Below the pieces are notes generated by a model. It made no database searches and was not told the origin of the DNA. It saw only the letters and a program-made list of their open reading frames with translations. Positions 42,391-50,988 of a DNA stretch of 64,000 nucleotides are shown in pieces. This DNA comes from Amycolatopsis acidiphila. GTDB taxonomy: Bacteria > Actinomycetota > Actinomycetes > Mycobacteriales > Pseudonocardiaceae. The position numbers were made by a program, and so were the translations under genes. Numbering within the stretch: the first letter of the stretch is position 1; every line of letters starts with the position of its first letter. The stretch is taken from the NCBI RefSeq assembly GCF_021391495.1, contig NZ_CP090063.1, positions 4,836,001-4,900,000 on the forward strand. The letters run 5' to 3'.

Positions 42391-44688
42391 ATGCCTGCGC
42401 CGGTGCCGCCGCGGCGTTCCCCCGGGAACCTGCCAGCCGAGATCACCACGTTCGTCGGGCGCCGGGGAGAACGCACCGACATCAAGCGGTTGCTCTCCGG
42501 CAGCAGGCTGCTCACGCTGACCGGGTTCGGCGGGGTCGGGAAGACCCGGCTGGCGCTGCGCGCCGCCGAGGACCTGCAGCGCGCGTTCGCCGACGGAGCC
42601 TGGCTCGTGGAACTGGCGACGCTGACGGACCCGGCCCTGCTGGCGGACACCACGGCCAAGACCCTCGGCCTGCGCACCCGGGGCAGGGACTCCGCGGTCG
42701 ACGCACTGGTCGGCCATCTGGGCACCCGGGACCTCCTGCTGGTCCTGGACAACTGCGAGCACCTGCTCGACGCGTGCGCCCTGCTGGTCGGCACCCTGCT
42801 GCGAGAGTGCCCCGGACTTCGCGTACTGGCCACCAGCCGCGAGCCGCTGCGCTGCCGCGGGGAAACGGTCCTGCCCGTCGCTCCGCTGACCGTGCCCGCC
42901 GAAGGAGCCGGCGGACCGGCCTCCTACGACGCGATCAGCCTCTTCGCCGAGCGCGCCCGCGCGGCCGATCCCCGGTTCGAGGTCACCGAGGCCAACCGGG
43001 GCGAGGTCGCGGCGATCTGCCGTCGGCTCGACGGCATCCCGCTGGCGCTGGAACTGGCCGCGGTACGACTGCGCGCCCTCTCCCCCGCCGAGCTGCTCGA
43101 ACGGTTGTCGGACCACTTCGAGCTGGCCGGTCCGCACAGCCGCGGTGCGCCCGAGCGCCAGCGCACCCTGCGCGGGTGCATCGAGTGGAGCCACGAGCTG
43201 TGCACCCCGGCCGAGCGCCGGCTCTGGGCTCAGGCCTCGGTGTTCGCGGGTGACTTCGAGATCGACGCGGTAGAGGCGGTGTGCCGGACCGGGCAGGGCG
43301 CGGAGCCGGTGGTGCAGACGTTGCCGGCGCTGGTGGAGAAGTCCATCCTCACCCGCGAGGAGCACGACGGGCGCACCCGGTACCGGATGCTCGAGGTGAT
43401 CCGCCGCTACGGCTGGGACCAGCTGGCCCCGGCCGAGCGGACCGCGGTGCGGCGGCGTCACCGCGATTTCTACAGCGCGCTCGTCGCGCGGTCGGAACCG
43501 GAGTGGTTCGGCACCCAGCAGCGGAGGTGGATGGACCGGCTGGCCCTGGAGCATCCGAACCTCCGCGCCGCGATGGAGTTCTGCCTCGGCGACCCCGCGG
43601 AGGCGGAAGCCGGCCTCGAGATCGCGGGCCGCCTGCGCGACGCGTGGATCGCACTCGGCGCGCTGAACGAGGGCACGCACTGGCTGGAACGCCTGCTCAC
43701 CGCGGGCCCGGTCGCCCCGCGGGCGCACGCGCGGGCGCTGTGGACCGCGGCGTGGCTGGCCGTCATGAAGGGCGATCTGGCGACGGCGAAACCGCTGATC
43801 ATCGCGGGAATCCGGCTCGCGAGGACCCTGGACGAGCAGACCCGCGCGCTGATGACCCAGGTGTCGGGGATCTACGCCATGTTCGCCGGGGACCTGCCGA
43901 GAGCCATCGCCCGGAGCGAGCAGGCACTGGCGGTGTTCCGCACGACCGGCGACCGGAACCAGGAGATCAGCACCCTCATCATGGCGCAGATGGCCTACGG
44001 CTACGCCGGCGAAGCCGGTCAGGCGCTGGAGCGATACGCCGCCTGCCTCGAGCTGGCCGAGGAAGTGGGCGACACCTGGTTCCGGTCGTACTCGATCTGG
44101 AACGCGGGCACCGTCCAGTGGCGGCGCGGCCGGGCGGACGAGGCGCTCACCCTGTTGCGGGACGCACTCCGGCTCAAGCGCGAGATCACCGACGAGCTCG
44201 GCCTCGCGGTCTGCCTGGAGACCATCGCGGCCGCGACGGCGGACTCCGATCCGGACCGGGCGGCGAAGATCTTCGGGGTGGCGGTCGCCCGCTGGGCCAG
44301 GATGGGCGCGACGGTCACGACGATCCCCTGGACGGGCCCGGCGCACGCCGACACCGAAGCAAGGCTGCGCGCCGAGCTGGGCGACCGCCGGTTCGAGCTC
44401 GCGCAGCGGCAGGGGTGCGAGCTCGATCCCGAGGAGGGCCTCGACCTCGCCGAGGCCAAGGACCCGGCCACGGCGTCCCGCGCGTCGCGGGCGAAGGACG
44501 CGCCGTTGACGCCACGGGAGGAGGAGGTCGCGGCCCTGGTCAGACGTGGGCTGACGAACAAGGAGATCGCCGGCACGCTGGTCATCGCCCAGCGCACGGC
44601 CGAGACCCACGTCGAGCACATCCTGACCAAGCTGGGGTTCACCTCGCGCGCGCAGATCGCGAGCTGGATGCTCGAGCAGCACTCCTGA
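42391..44688 (+). CDS. Large NB-ARC-like ATPase/LuxR family regulator
   Basis: A 765-residue regulator. The N-terminus holds a P-loop ATPase of the AfsR/NB-ARC type: Walker A GFGGVGKT at 45-52, LLLVLDNCEHLLDAC for Walker B near 115, and the RLDGIPLALELAAVRLR motif near 215. A helical, TPR-like middle follows (about 400-640), and the C-terminal LuxR helix-turn-helix is LTPREEEVAALVRRGLTNKEIAGTL...THVEHILTKLGF. The whole is a single-protein sensor-switch that turns on transcription. The -10-like TAAACT (42378-42383) ends seven bases before the ATG, so the mRNA is probably leaderless. Targets and signal are unknown. Confidence 0.88.
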   Translation: MPAPVPPRRSPGNLPAEITTFVGRRGERTDIKRLLSGSRLLTLTGFGGVGKTRLALRAAEDLQRAFADGAWLVELATLTDPALLADTTAKTLGLRTRGRDSAVDALVGHLGTRDLLLVLDNCEHLLDACALLVGTLLRECPGLRVLATSREPLRCRGETVLPVAPLTVPAEGAGGPASYDAISLFAERARAADPRFEVTEANRGEVAAICRRLDGIPLALELAAVRLRALSPAELLERLSDHFELAGPHSRGAPERQRTLRGCIEWSHELCTPAERRLWAQASVFAGDFEIDAVEAVCRTGQGAEPVVQTLPALVEKSILTREEHDGRTRYRMLEVIRRYGWDQLAPAERTAVRRRHRDFYSALVARSEPEWFGTQQRRWMDRLALEHPNLRAAMEFCLGDPAEAEAGLEIAGRLRDAWIALGALNEGTHWLERLLTAGPVAPRAHARALWTAAWLAVMKGDLATAKPLIIAGIRLARTLDEQTRALMTQVSGIYAMFAGDLPRAIARSEQALAVFRTTGDRNQEISTLIMAQMAYGYAGEAGQALERYAACLELAEEVGDTWFRSYSIWNAGTVQWRRGRADEALTLLRDALRLKREITDELGLAVCLETIAAATADSDPDRAAKIFGVAVARWARMGATVTTIPWTGPAHADTEARLRAELGDRRFELAQRQGCELDPEEGLDLAEAKDPATASRASRAKDAPLTPREEEVAALVRRGLTNKEIAGTLVIAQRTAETHVEHILTKLGFTSRAQIASWMLEQHS

Positions 44689-44703
44689 CCAGGCGGAGCA
44701 CGC

Positions 44704-44719
44704 ACGTACGTAGGTACGT
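44704..44719 (+). promoter_or_regulatory. Inverted repeat before the cysteine-rich gene
   Basis: ACGTAC (44704-44709) and GTACGT (44714-44719) are perfect six-base arms around GTAG, about 80 bases before the gene at 44801. It is an obvious operator candidate for a dimeric regulator; the LuxR-type protein encoded just upstream is one possibility. Confidence 0.45.
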
Positions 44720-44800
44720 AAGTGTCGATCCCGACGGCACCGCGGGTGCCGCGAGGCACGATCGACCGGCGAACCCGGAATCCAACGTCGGAGGCCGCCC

Positions 44801-45430
44801 GTGAACACCGATCTGCTCCCGCTGCCCGGCCGGCTCCCGGCCGGGATCGAGCGGTTCCCCGTCACCGCGTGCGGCTCCCCGGCGCCGTGCCCGGTCTGCC
44901 ACGAATGCGCCGCCGACTGCGCGGACTGCGTCGTGTGCGAGCGGGACGCCTGCCCGCACTGCCGGGTCCCGGACCTCACGCCGCGCACCGCCACCATGCT
45001 CGTCGTGGCCGGGCTGACGCTCGCCCACGATCTCCGGACCGCCATGCTGGCCAGTGCGCGACCGGTGTTCCGCAACCACCTGGCGCGCGCGTTCGAGACC
45101 CTGACCGAAGCGCTGGAGCGGGGTGAGCGCCCGCGGCCGCGGTCGCTGATCGAGCAGTTGTGCCTGCACCTGATGATCCGCTACGCGACCGACCTCGCCT
45201 GCGACGTCGGCGAGACGCTGTGCGCCAACCTGCCCTACAGCGACTACGACTACTACTTCTACCGGCTCTACGACACCCTTCTGCCCGACGACCGGCACGA
45301 GCCGTACGTCGAGGAGACCGTGCGCACCCGCGGCTGTGAGCGGGTCTTCGACTTCGACCACCTCGCCGAGGTCGTCCACCGCAGCGAGTCCTCCTGGGTC
45401 CTGTTCGAGTCCACTGTGGACGCCAACTGA
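44801..45430 (+). CDS. Cysteine-rich protein of unknown function
   Basis: A 209-residue protein I do not recognise. Residues 24-54 hold nine Cys (24, 30, 33, 36, 40, 43, 46, 51 and 54) in repeated CxxC-like spacing plus one His, which looks like two zinc sites or an iron-sulfur cluster. The rest is mainly helical with a hydrophobic stretch (AGLTLAHDLRTAMLA), a Tyr-rich segment (SDYDYYFYRLYDTLL) and an acidic C-terminus. No signal peptide is seen. GTG 44801 has GGAGG six bases upstream. It sits between a LuxR regulator and DoxX with a palindromic operator before it. Confidence 0.7.
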   Translation: MNTDLLPLPGRLPAGIERFPVTACGSPAPCPVCHECAADCADCVVCERDACPHCRVPDLTPRTATMLVVAGLTLAHDLRTAMLASARPVFRNHLARAFETLTEALERGERPRPRSLIEQLCLHLMIRYATDLACDVGETLCANLPYSDYDYYFYRLYDTLLPDDRHEPYVEETVRTRGCERVFDFDHLAEVVHRSESSWVLFESTVDAN

Positions 45431-45461
45431 GTTGACGGTTACGTCAACCCTCCCCTAGATT
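45431..45461 (+). promoter_or_regulatory. doxX promoter with TTGAC-N6-GTCAA operator over the -35
   Basis: GTTGACG-GTTA-CGTCAAC (45431-45448) is a perfect 7-base inverted repeat. It contains the -35 TTGACG (45432-45437); after an 18-base spacer comes the -10 TAGATT (45456-45461). The ATG at 45470 is eight bases beyond the -10, so the transcript is probably leaderless. The repeat is one of six exact TTGAC-N6-GTCAA copies in the window. Confidence 0.7.
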
Positions 45462-45469
45462 GCACCGTC

Positions 45470-45991
45470 ATGACCACAGGAAGCGCCGCGGCCGACACCG
45501 GCCTGCTGCTGATCCGCGTCGTCGGCGGGCTGACCATGGCCGCGCACGGGTACCAGAAGTTCTTCTCCGGCGGCCGCATCGCCGGGACCGGGCGCTGGTT
45601 CGACAGCATGGGGATGCGACCCGGCAGGCTGCACGCGCTCGCCGCCGCCTCGACCGAGCTCGGCGCCGGGATCCTGCTCGCGCTGGGCCTGCTCACCTCG
45701 ATCGCCGGGGCCGCGTTCGTCGCGCTGATGCTCGTGGCCGGATACACCGTGCACCGCGCCAACGGGTTCTTCAGCGTGAAGTCCGGCTGGGAGTACAACC
45801 TCATCCTCGCCGTGATCGGGGCGGGCCTCGGCACGGCCGGGGCGGGCCGGTTCTCCCTGGACCACCTGGCCGGCCTGGACGGCGTGTTCTCCGGCCTGCC
45901 CGGCGGGCTCATCGCGATCGCGGGCGGCCTGCTCGCCGGGATCGGGCAGCTGGCGGTGTTCTACCGGCCGCCGGCGCCCGAACCAGCCTGA
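45470..45991 (+). CDS. DoxX family membrane protein
   Basis: A 173-residue DoxX protein with four transmembrane segments. GLLLIRVVGGLTMAAHGYQKFFSG opens the first, and SMGMRPGRLHALAAASTELGAGILLALGLLT is the typical second-helix motif with the conserved Glu. The C-terminal helix ends in a short Pro-rich tail. DoxX proteins are found with redox and sulfur or thiol stress systems; some form quinone-linked oxidoreductase subunits. Function here is unknown. Its promoter carries the regulon repeat shared with the acyl-CoA genes. Confidence 0.85.
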   Translation: MTTGSAAADTGLLLIRVVGGLTMAAHGYQKFFSGGRIAGTGRWFDSMGMRPGRLHALAAASTELGAGILLALGLLTSIAGAAFVALMLVAGYTVHRANGFFSVKSGWEYNLILAVIGAGLGTAGAGRFSLDHLAGLDGVFSGLPGGLIAIAGGLLAGIGQLAVFYRPPAPEPA

Positions 45992-45995
45992 GCGC

Positions 45996-47222
45996 TCAGG
46001 CCTTCGGCTCGCGGGGCAGCCCGAGCACCTGTTCCGCCAGGATGGTGCGCTGCACCTCGGAGGTGCCGGCGTAGATCGTGCCGGCGCGGGCGTTCAGCGA
46101 GACCTGCCACCAACTGTTCGACGAGGCCGGGTCCGCACCCGGGTCGTCGGCGCGCATCTGCCTCGACGGCGCCTTGCCGGTGAGCGCGAGGCCGTCGATC
46201 CCCTGCAGGTCCAGCGCCAGCTGGGTGGCCACCCGGTGGTACTCGCTCCAGTACAGTTTGGACACGGACGCCGCGTGGCCGATCTCCTCGCCGGACAGCA
46301 CGCCGGTGAGGATCCGGTAGCCGAGGTGGCGCATGACCTCGACCCGCGCGTGGCACCACGCGATCCGCTGCCGCAGCACCGGGTCCCCGGCCCGGCCGGT
46401 CAGCCGCGCCAGCTCGATGAGCCGGTCCAGCTCGGCCCGGAACAGGATCGGGTTGGTCGCCGCCTCCTCGCCGCGCTCGAAGGTCAGCAGGGTCCGCGCC
46501 ACCTGCCAGCCCTGACCGGGTTCCCCCACGACCAGGTCGCGACGGGTGTGCGCCCCGGTGAAGAAGACCTCGCAGAACTCGCGGCCGCCGGCCATGTGCC
46601 GGATGGGCCGCACCTCGACGCCGGGCTGGTCGATCGGCACCAGCAGGAACGACAGACCCCGGTGCTTGGGCGCCGCCGGATCGGTGCGAGCGAGCACGAA
46701 GATGCCCGTGCAGGTGTCGGCGCCGGAGGTCCAGATCTTCTGCCCGTCGACGACCCACTGCTCGCCGTCGAGCCGCGCGCGGGTCGACACGGCGGCGAGA
46801 TCGGAACCGGCACCGGGTTCGGAGAAGCCCTGGCACCACCGCTGCTCACCGGAGAGCAGGCCGGGCAGGAACTCGGCCTTCTGCGCTTCGGTCCCCCAGC
46901 GCAGCAGGGTGTTGCCGAGCATCTTCAGCCCGGTGGAGTCCTGCGGCAGCTCGCCGAAGGGCAGCCCGGCCAGGGTCAGCTCCTCCACCAGCACGACCTG
47001 GTGCAGGGTGGACAGCCCGCGGCCGCCGTAGCGGAGCGGCCAGGCCACGCCGAGCAGTCCTCGCCGGTACAGGGTGCGCCGCCAGTGCCGGACGAACTCC
47101 TTGGTGGCCGGCGTGTCCGGGATGGCCCCGATCCCCCGCCACCCCCGCGGCAGCTCCTCGGCGAGCACCGCCCGGACCTCGGCCCGGAACTCCTCCGCCT
47201 CAGCGGGGTAGGTCGTGTCCAC
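45996..47222 (-). CDS. Acyl-CoA dehydrogenase (large partner)
   Basis: A 408-residue acyl-CoA dehydrogenase with all three domains. WCQGFSEPGAGSDLAAVSTRA is the FAD and substrate motif near residue 130, and GQKIWTSGADTCTGIFVLARTD follows. The C-terminal TIYAGTSEVQRTILAEQVLGLPREP matches the actinobacterial FadE proteins active on steroid side chains and other bulky CoA esters. GTG 47222 has GGAGG upstream. It is divergent from a second, more degenerate dehydrogenase (47312). In such pairs an alpha2beta2 enzyme forms, with one FAD per pair. Confidence 0.87.
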   Translation of the reverse strand: MDTTYPAEAEEFRAEVRAVLAEELPRGWRGIGAIPDTPATKEFVRHWRRTLYRRGLLGVAWPLRYGGRGLSTLHQVVLVEELTLAGLPFGELPQDSTGLKMLGNTLLRWGTEAQKAEFLPGLLSGEQRWCQGFSEPGAGSDLAAVSTRARLDGEQWVVDGQKIWTSGADTCTGIFVLARTDPAAPKHRGLSFLLVPIDQPGVEVRPIRHMAGGREFCEVFFTGAHTRRDLVVGEPGQGWQVARTLLTFERGEEAATNPILFRAELDRLIELARLTGRAGDPVLRQRIAWCHARVEVMRHLGYRILTGVLSGEEIGHAASVSKLYWSEYHRVATQLALDLQGIDGLALTGKAPSRQMRADDPGADPASSNSWWQVSLNARAGTIYAGTSEVQRTILAEQVLGLPREPKA

Positions 47223-47311
47223 TGGCACCTCCGCACCTTGATTCCTTAATAGCACAATAAGGTATACGATCTAGCTACAACATATGGTGCTGACGCCGTT
47301 CTGGAGGCCGC

Positions 47312-48499
47312 GTGGAGTTCCGTTTCGACCCCGAACACCTCGAACTCCAGCGCACCGTCCGGCGGTTTCTCACCGAGGTCTCCCCCGAAGCCCGGATGCG
47401 CGCCGACGCGGAGACCGCCGAGGGCTGGGACTCCGGCACCTGGCGGCGCCTGTGCGCCGAGCTCGAACTGACCGCGCTGGCGGTCCCGGAACGGTACGGC
47501 GGGCACGGCTTCGGGCTCACCGAGCTGGGCATCGCGTTCGCCGAGGCCGGGGCGAGCCTGCTGTGCGCACCCCTGCTGTCGACCTCCCTGGCCGCACGGG
47601 CGATCCTCGAATCCGGTGACGAGGAGGCGGCGGGCGAGCGACTGCCGGGGCTGGCCGCGGGCACGGTCACCGGCACCCTCGCCGCGCACGAGCCCGGCCG
47701 AGGCTGGGACGACCCGCTCACCCGTGCTGTCCGGACGGAGGCGGGCTGGACCGTCACAGGCCACAAGAACTGGGTCCTCGACGGGCACACCGCGGGGTTG
47801 TTCGTGGTCTCGGCCGCCACCGACCTGGGCCCGGCGCTCTTCCTGGTCGACGGCGCGGCTCCCGGGTTACGGGCGGCCCCCGTGGACACCGTCGACCCGA
47901 CCCGGAAGGCCGCCGCCCTGGAACTGTCCGCGGTGCCCGCGACGCCACTGGGCGCGGCGGGCGCGGCACTGCGGCGCACCCTCGACGCCGGCCTGGTGCT
48001 GCTCGCCGCCGAGCAGACCGGCCTCGCCCGGCGCTGCCTGGACATGGCGGGCGAGTACGCCCGGCAGCGGGAGCAGTTCGGCCGCCCGATCGGCATGTTC
48101 CAGGCTGTCAAGCACAAGCTGGCGAACGTGCTGCTGGAGGTCGAGGCCGCGACCTCGGCGATGATGTACGCACTGTGGGCGGCCGACCACCAGCCGGCCG
48201 AACTGCCCGCGGCGGCGGCCATCGCGGCGTCCACGTGTGCCGAAGCCGCACTGCTCGCCGCCGGGGAGAACATCCAGGTCCACGGCGGCATGGGAGTCAC
48301 CTGGGAGCATCCGGCGCACCTCTACCTCAAGCGGGCCACCACCAGCCGTCTGCTACTCGGCGACCCGCAGCAGCACCTGGAGCGCCTCGCCGTCCACATC
48401 GGACTCGGCGGCCTGGCGGCCCCGGACGGAACCTCTCCGCACCCCGAGCGTCAGGAGGACGCATGGCAGGACGGCTGGAAGGCAAAGTCGCCTTCGTGA
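47312..48499 (+). CDS. Acyl-CoA dehydrogenase (small partner type)
   Basis: A 395-residue acyl-CoA dehydrogenase. The C-terminal EQFGRPIGMFQAVKHKLANVLLEVEAATSAM and NIQVHGGMGVTWEHPAHLYLKRA are conserved FadE motifs. The middle FAD-contact motif (normally GAGSD) is lost, with HEPGRGWDDPLT there, as in the non-FAD-binding or beta half of heteromeric FadE pairs. GTG 47312 has GGAGG five bases upstream. It likely pairs with the divergent protein at 45996. The SDR gene that follows overlaps it by 37 bases. Confidence 0.85.
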   Translation: MEFRFDPEHLELQRTVRRFLTEVSPEARMRADAETAEGWDSGTWRRLCAELELTALAVPERYGGHGFGLTELGIAFAEAGASLLCAPLLSTSLAARAILESGDEEAAGERLPGLAAGTVTGTLAAHEPGRGWDDPLTRAVRTEAGWTVTGHKNWVLDGHTAGLFVVSAATDLGPALFLVDGAAPGLRAAPVDTVDPTRKAAALELSAVPATPLGAAGAALRRTLDAGLVLLAAEQTGLARRCLDMAGEYARQREQFGRPIGMFQAVKHKLANVLLEVEAATSAMMYALWAADHQPAELPAAAAIAASTCAEAALLAAGENIQVHGGMGVTWEHPAHLYLKRATTSRLLLGDPQQHLERLAVHIGLGGLAAPDGTSPHPERQEDAWQDGWKAKSPS

Positions 48500-49308
48500 C
48501 GGGCATCGCGCGCGGCCAGGGCCGCTCGCACGCGCTGGCACTGGCGAGGGAAGGCGCCGACGTGATCGGCATCGACCGGGCGGAGCCGGTGGCGAGCATG
48601 GGCTACCCGCTGGGCACCGAAGAGGAGCTCGCCGAGACCGTGCGCCTGGTCGAGAAGACCGGCCGCCGGATCGTGGCCCGCAAGGGCGACGTCCGCGACC
48701 GGCAGGCGGTCCTCGACCTGCTCGCCGACGGCGTCGCGGAGCTGGGCAGGCTGGACGTCGTCGTGGCCAGTGCCGGGATCTCGCCGCCGCCGCACCGGCT
48801 GTGGGAGATCCCGCCGGAGCAGTGGGACGACGTGATCGGCACCAACCTCACCGGCGTGTTCCACACGCTGGCCGCGGCCATGCCGCACATCCTCGCCGGG
48901 CGGGCGGGCGGCTCGGTGATCGTGATCAGCTCGGGCGCGGCGATGAACAACGTGCCGAACCTCTCGGACTACGTCGCGACGAAGAACGCCGTCATCGGGC
49001 TCGCGAAGTCGCTGGCCAACGAGGTCGCGCACCGGCAGGTCCGGGTGAACGTCATCGCCCCTGGCACCGTCGACACGCCGATGATCACCGCCAACGAGCC
49101 GCAGTTCAAGCTGTTCCGCCCGGACCTGCCCGACCCCTCGCTCGACGACTGCGTGGAGGCCTTCCGCCGGATGATGCCGATGGGCAGGCCCTGGCTCGAC
49201 CCGGCCGACATCTCCGACGCGGTGGTGTACCTGGCCTCCGACGAGGCCCGCTGGATCTCGGGCGTCGTGCTGCCCGTCGACCAGGGCAACGTCAACCGCC
49301 CGTTCTGA
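48463..49308 (+). CDS. SDR oxidoreductase, mycofactocin-coupled type
   Basis: A 281-residue short-chain dehydrogenase. The N-terminal GKVAFVTGIARGQGRSHALALAREGADVIGID, with the QGRSHA stretch, is the hallmark of mycofactocin-coupled SDRs, which keep tightly bound NAD and use mycofactocin as external acceptor. SSGAAMNNVPNLSDYVATKNAVIG holds the catalytic Tyr and Lys. The C-terminus is PVDQGNVNRPF. No mycofactocin biosynthesis gene lies in this window. It overlaps the acyl-CoA dehydrogenase gene by 37 bases, so the two are probably coupled. Confidence 0.87.
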   Translation: MAGRLEGKVAFVTGIARGQGRSHALALAREGADVIGIDRAEPVASMGYPLGTEEELAETVRLVEKTGRRIVARKGDVRDRQAVLDLLADGVAELGRLDVVVASAGISPPPHRLWEIPPEQWDDVIGTNLTGVFHTLAAAMPHILAGRAGGSVIVISSGAAMNNVPNLSDYVATKNAVIGLAKSLANEVAHRQVRVNVIAPGTVDTPMITANEPQFKLFRPDLPDPSLDDCVEAFRRMMPMGRPWLDPADISDAVVYLASDEARWISGVVLPVDQGNVNRPF

Positions 49309-49323
49309 CCGAGGAGAAGCCCT

Positions 49324-50127
49324 GTGAAGGACACCGAATACGTCCGGGTCGAGATCAGCGGCGGCGTCGCCACCGTGACGCTGGACCGGCCGCCGGTCAA
49401 CGCACTGAGCGCGCCGATGATGCGGGAGATCGGGCAGGTGTTCACCGAGCTGGGCACCGCGACCGACGCGGTGGTCGCGGTGCTCACCGCCGACGGGGAC
49501 CGGATCTTCTGTGCCGGCGCGGACATCTCCGAGTCCGAGCGCCGCTACGCACGGCGTGAGCTGATCGCCGGCGAGACCGTCGCCGATCTCGCCGACCCGG
49601 GTGCCGTGGTGCGGGGCTGCTTCGGTGGCATCCGCGAGGGCGGGCTGCCGGTCATCGCCGCGGTCAACGGCGGCGCGGTCGGCGCGGGTGCCGCGCTGAT
49701 CGCCAGCTGCGACCTGGTGGTGCTGTCGGAGAACGCCTGGCTTTCGCTGCCGGAGATCAACGTCGGGGTGCTGGGCGGCGCGAGGCACGTGCAGCGGCTG
49801 GTCGGGGCGTTCAAGGCCCGCGAGATGGCCTACACCGGACGGCGGGTCCCCGCGGCGGAGATCCACCGGCTCGGTGCCTCGGTCGGCGTCGTGCCACCGG
49901 CCGAACTTGCTGCCACGGCACGGGAGCTCGCGCTGGAACTGGCCGCGAAGAGCCCGCTCGCGTTGCGGATGGCCAAGGAGTCGATGAACCGCGTCGAGGA
50001 CCTTCCGCTGGAGGAGGGCTACCGGCTGGAGCAGGACTACACGGCGCGGGTCAGCAGGCTCGACGACGCCCGGGAGGCACGCGACTCCTACCGGGAGAAG
50101 CGCACGCCCGAATGGAGCTGGCGGTGA
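49324..50127 (+). CDS. Enoyl-CoA hydratase/isomerase family protein
   Basis: A 267-residue crotonase. TVTLDRPPVNALSAPMM opens the fold, RIFCAGADISESERR and AAVNGGAVGAGAALIASCDLVV hold the oxyanion hole, and LSLPEINVGVLGGARHV carries one of the two catalytic Glu positions of hydratases; the other is replaced. GTG 49324 has GAGGAG upstream. It follows the SDR by 15 bases in the rightward operon and probably hydrates or isomerises an unsaturated CoA ester formed by the acyl-CoA dehydrogenase. Confidence 0.85.
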   Translation: MKDTEYVRVEISGGVATVTLDRPPVNALSAPMMREIGQVFTELGTATDAVVAVLTADGDRIFCAGADISESERRYARRELIAGETVADLADPGAVVRGCFGGIREGGLPVIAAVNGGAVGAGAALIASCDLVVLSENAWLSLPEINVGVLGGARHVQRLVGAFKAREMAYTGRRVPAAEIHRLGASVGVVPPAELAATARELALELAAKSPLALRMAKESMNRVEDLPLEEGYRLEQDYTARVSRLDDAREARDSYREKRTPEWSWR

Positions 50128-50981
50128 TGTCGCCGAGCCCGGTGCTTTACGAGGTCGGGGACGACGGCGTCGCGGTGATCACGCTGAACCGGCCGGAGCG
50201 GCGCAACGGCTGGAACCCCGAGCTGGAGCGCCGCTACTTCGAGGTCCTCGATGAAGCCGACCGCGATCCGGGGGTACGCGCCGCGGTGCTCACCGGGGCC
50301 GGCAAGGCGTTCTGCCCCGGCGTCGACAGCGCCCGGCTGGACGAGCTCGCCGGTCAGGGACTGGACGTGTCCGGACGGCGCTCGCCGGTGCGGCCGTGGG
50401 CCTTCCGCAAGCCGCTGATCGCCGCCGTCAACGGGGCCTGCGCCGGCATGGGGCTGCTGCAGGCCCTGCTGTGCGACGTCCGGTTCGCCGCCCGCGGCGC
50501 CCGGTTCACCACCGCGTTCGCCCGCCGGGGGCTGGCGGGCGAGTTCGGCATCACGTGGCTGCTCCCCCGGCTCGTCGGCCTGGAGCGCGCCTCCGACCTG
50601 CTGCTGTCCGCGCGGGTCTTCGACGCCGACGAGGCGCTGTCGCTGGGTGTGCTCAGCCGGGTCAGCGAGCCCGACGAGCTGCTGCCTGCCGCCAGGGCCT
50701 ACGCCGCGGACATCGCCGCGAACTGTTCCCCGGTCTCGCTCGCGCTCATCCGCCACCAGCTGCACGCGGACCTCCGCCACGACTTCGCCGGCGCGCTCGG
50801 CGCGGCCTACCGGGCGATGCACGTGGCCGCGTCCGGACCGGACTTCCGGGAGGGCATGGACAGCTTCCTGGCGAAGCGGCCGCCGCACTTTCCCGCACTG
50901 GCCCCGGACTTCGACCCGGCGAAGATCACCGGCGACCCGCTGCCGGAGGTCGACCTGCGGCCCGAGGACCAGCTGGGCTGA
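50127..50981 (+). CDS. Enoyl-CoA hydratase/isomerase family protein
   Basis: A 284-residue crotonase. ITLNRPERRNGWNPELERRYF begins the fold, GKAFCPGVDSARLDEL replaces the usual FCAGADL, and NGACAGMGLLQALLCDVRFAA forms the second part of the oxyanion hole. At the Glu positions GRRGLAGEFGITWLLPRLVG has Glu in the second position only. The start ATG 50127 shares a base with the previous stop. The different active site suggests isomerase or retro-aldol type chemistry rather than hydration. It ends the rightward operon, converging with an SDR gene eight bases away. Confidence 0.83.
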   Translation: MSPSPVLYEVGDDGVAVITLNRPERRNGWNPELERRYFEVLDEADRDPGVRAAVLTGAGKAFCPGVDSARLDELAGQGLDVSGRRSPVRPWAFRKPLIAAVNGACAGMGLLQALLCDVRFAARGARFTTAFARRGLAGEFGITWLLPRLVGLERASDLLLSARVFDADEALSLGVLSRVSEPDELLPAARAYAADIAANCSPVSLALIRHQLHADLRHDFAGALGAAYRAMHVAASGPDFREGMDSFLAKRPPHFPALAPDFDPAKITGDPLPEVDLRPEDQLG

Positions 50982-50988
50982 GCACGGG

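Noticed and set aside
42328..45075. 915-codon open frame antisense to the LuxR-type regulator
   Set aside because: It mirrors the third-position GC bias of the LuxR-type gene and has low-complexity Arg/Gly/Pro content. It has no domain or ribosome site.
36954..47277. Shared decamer GATCTAGCTA at 36954 and 47268
   Set aside because: Only two copies at different distances from genes, no symmetry beyond CTAG, and no promoter position in common. Chance is sufficient.
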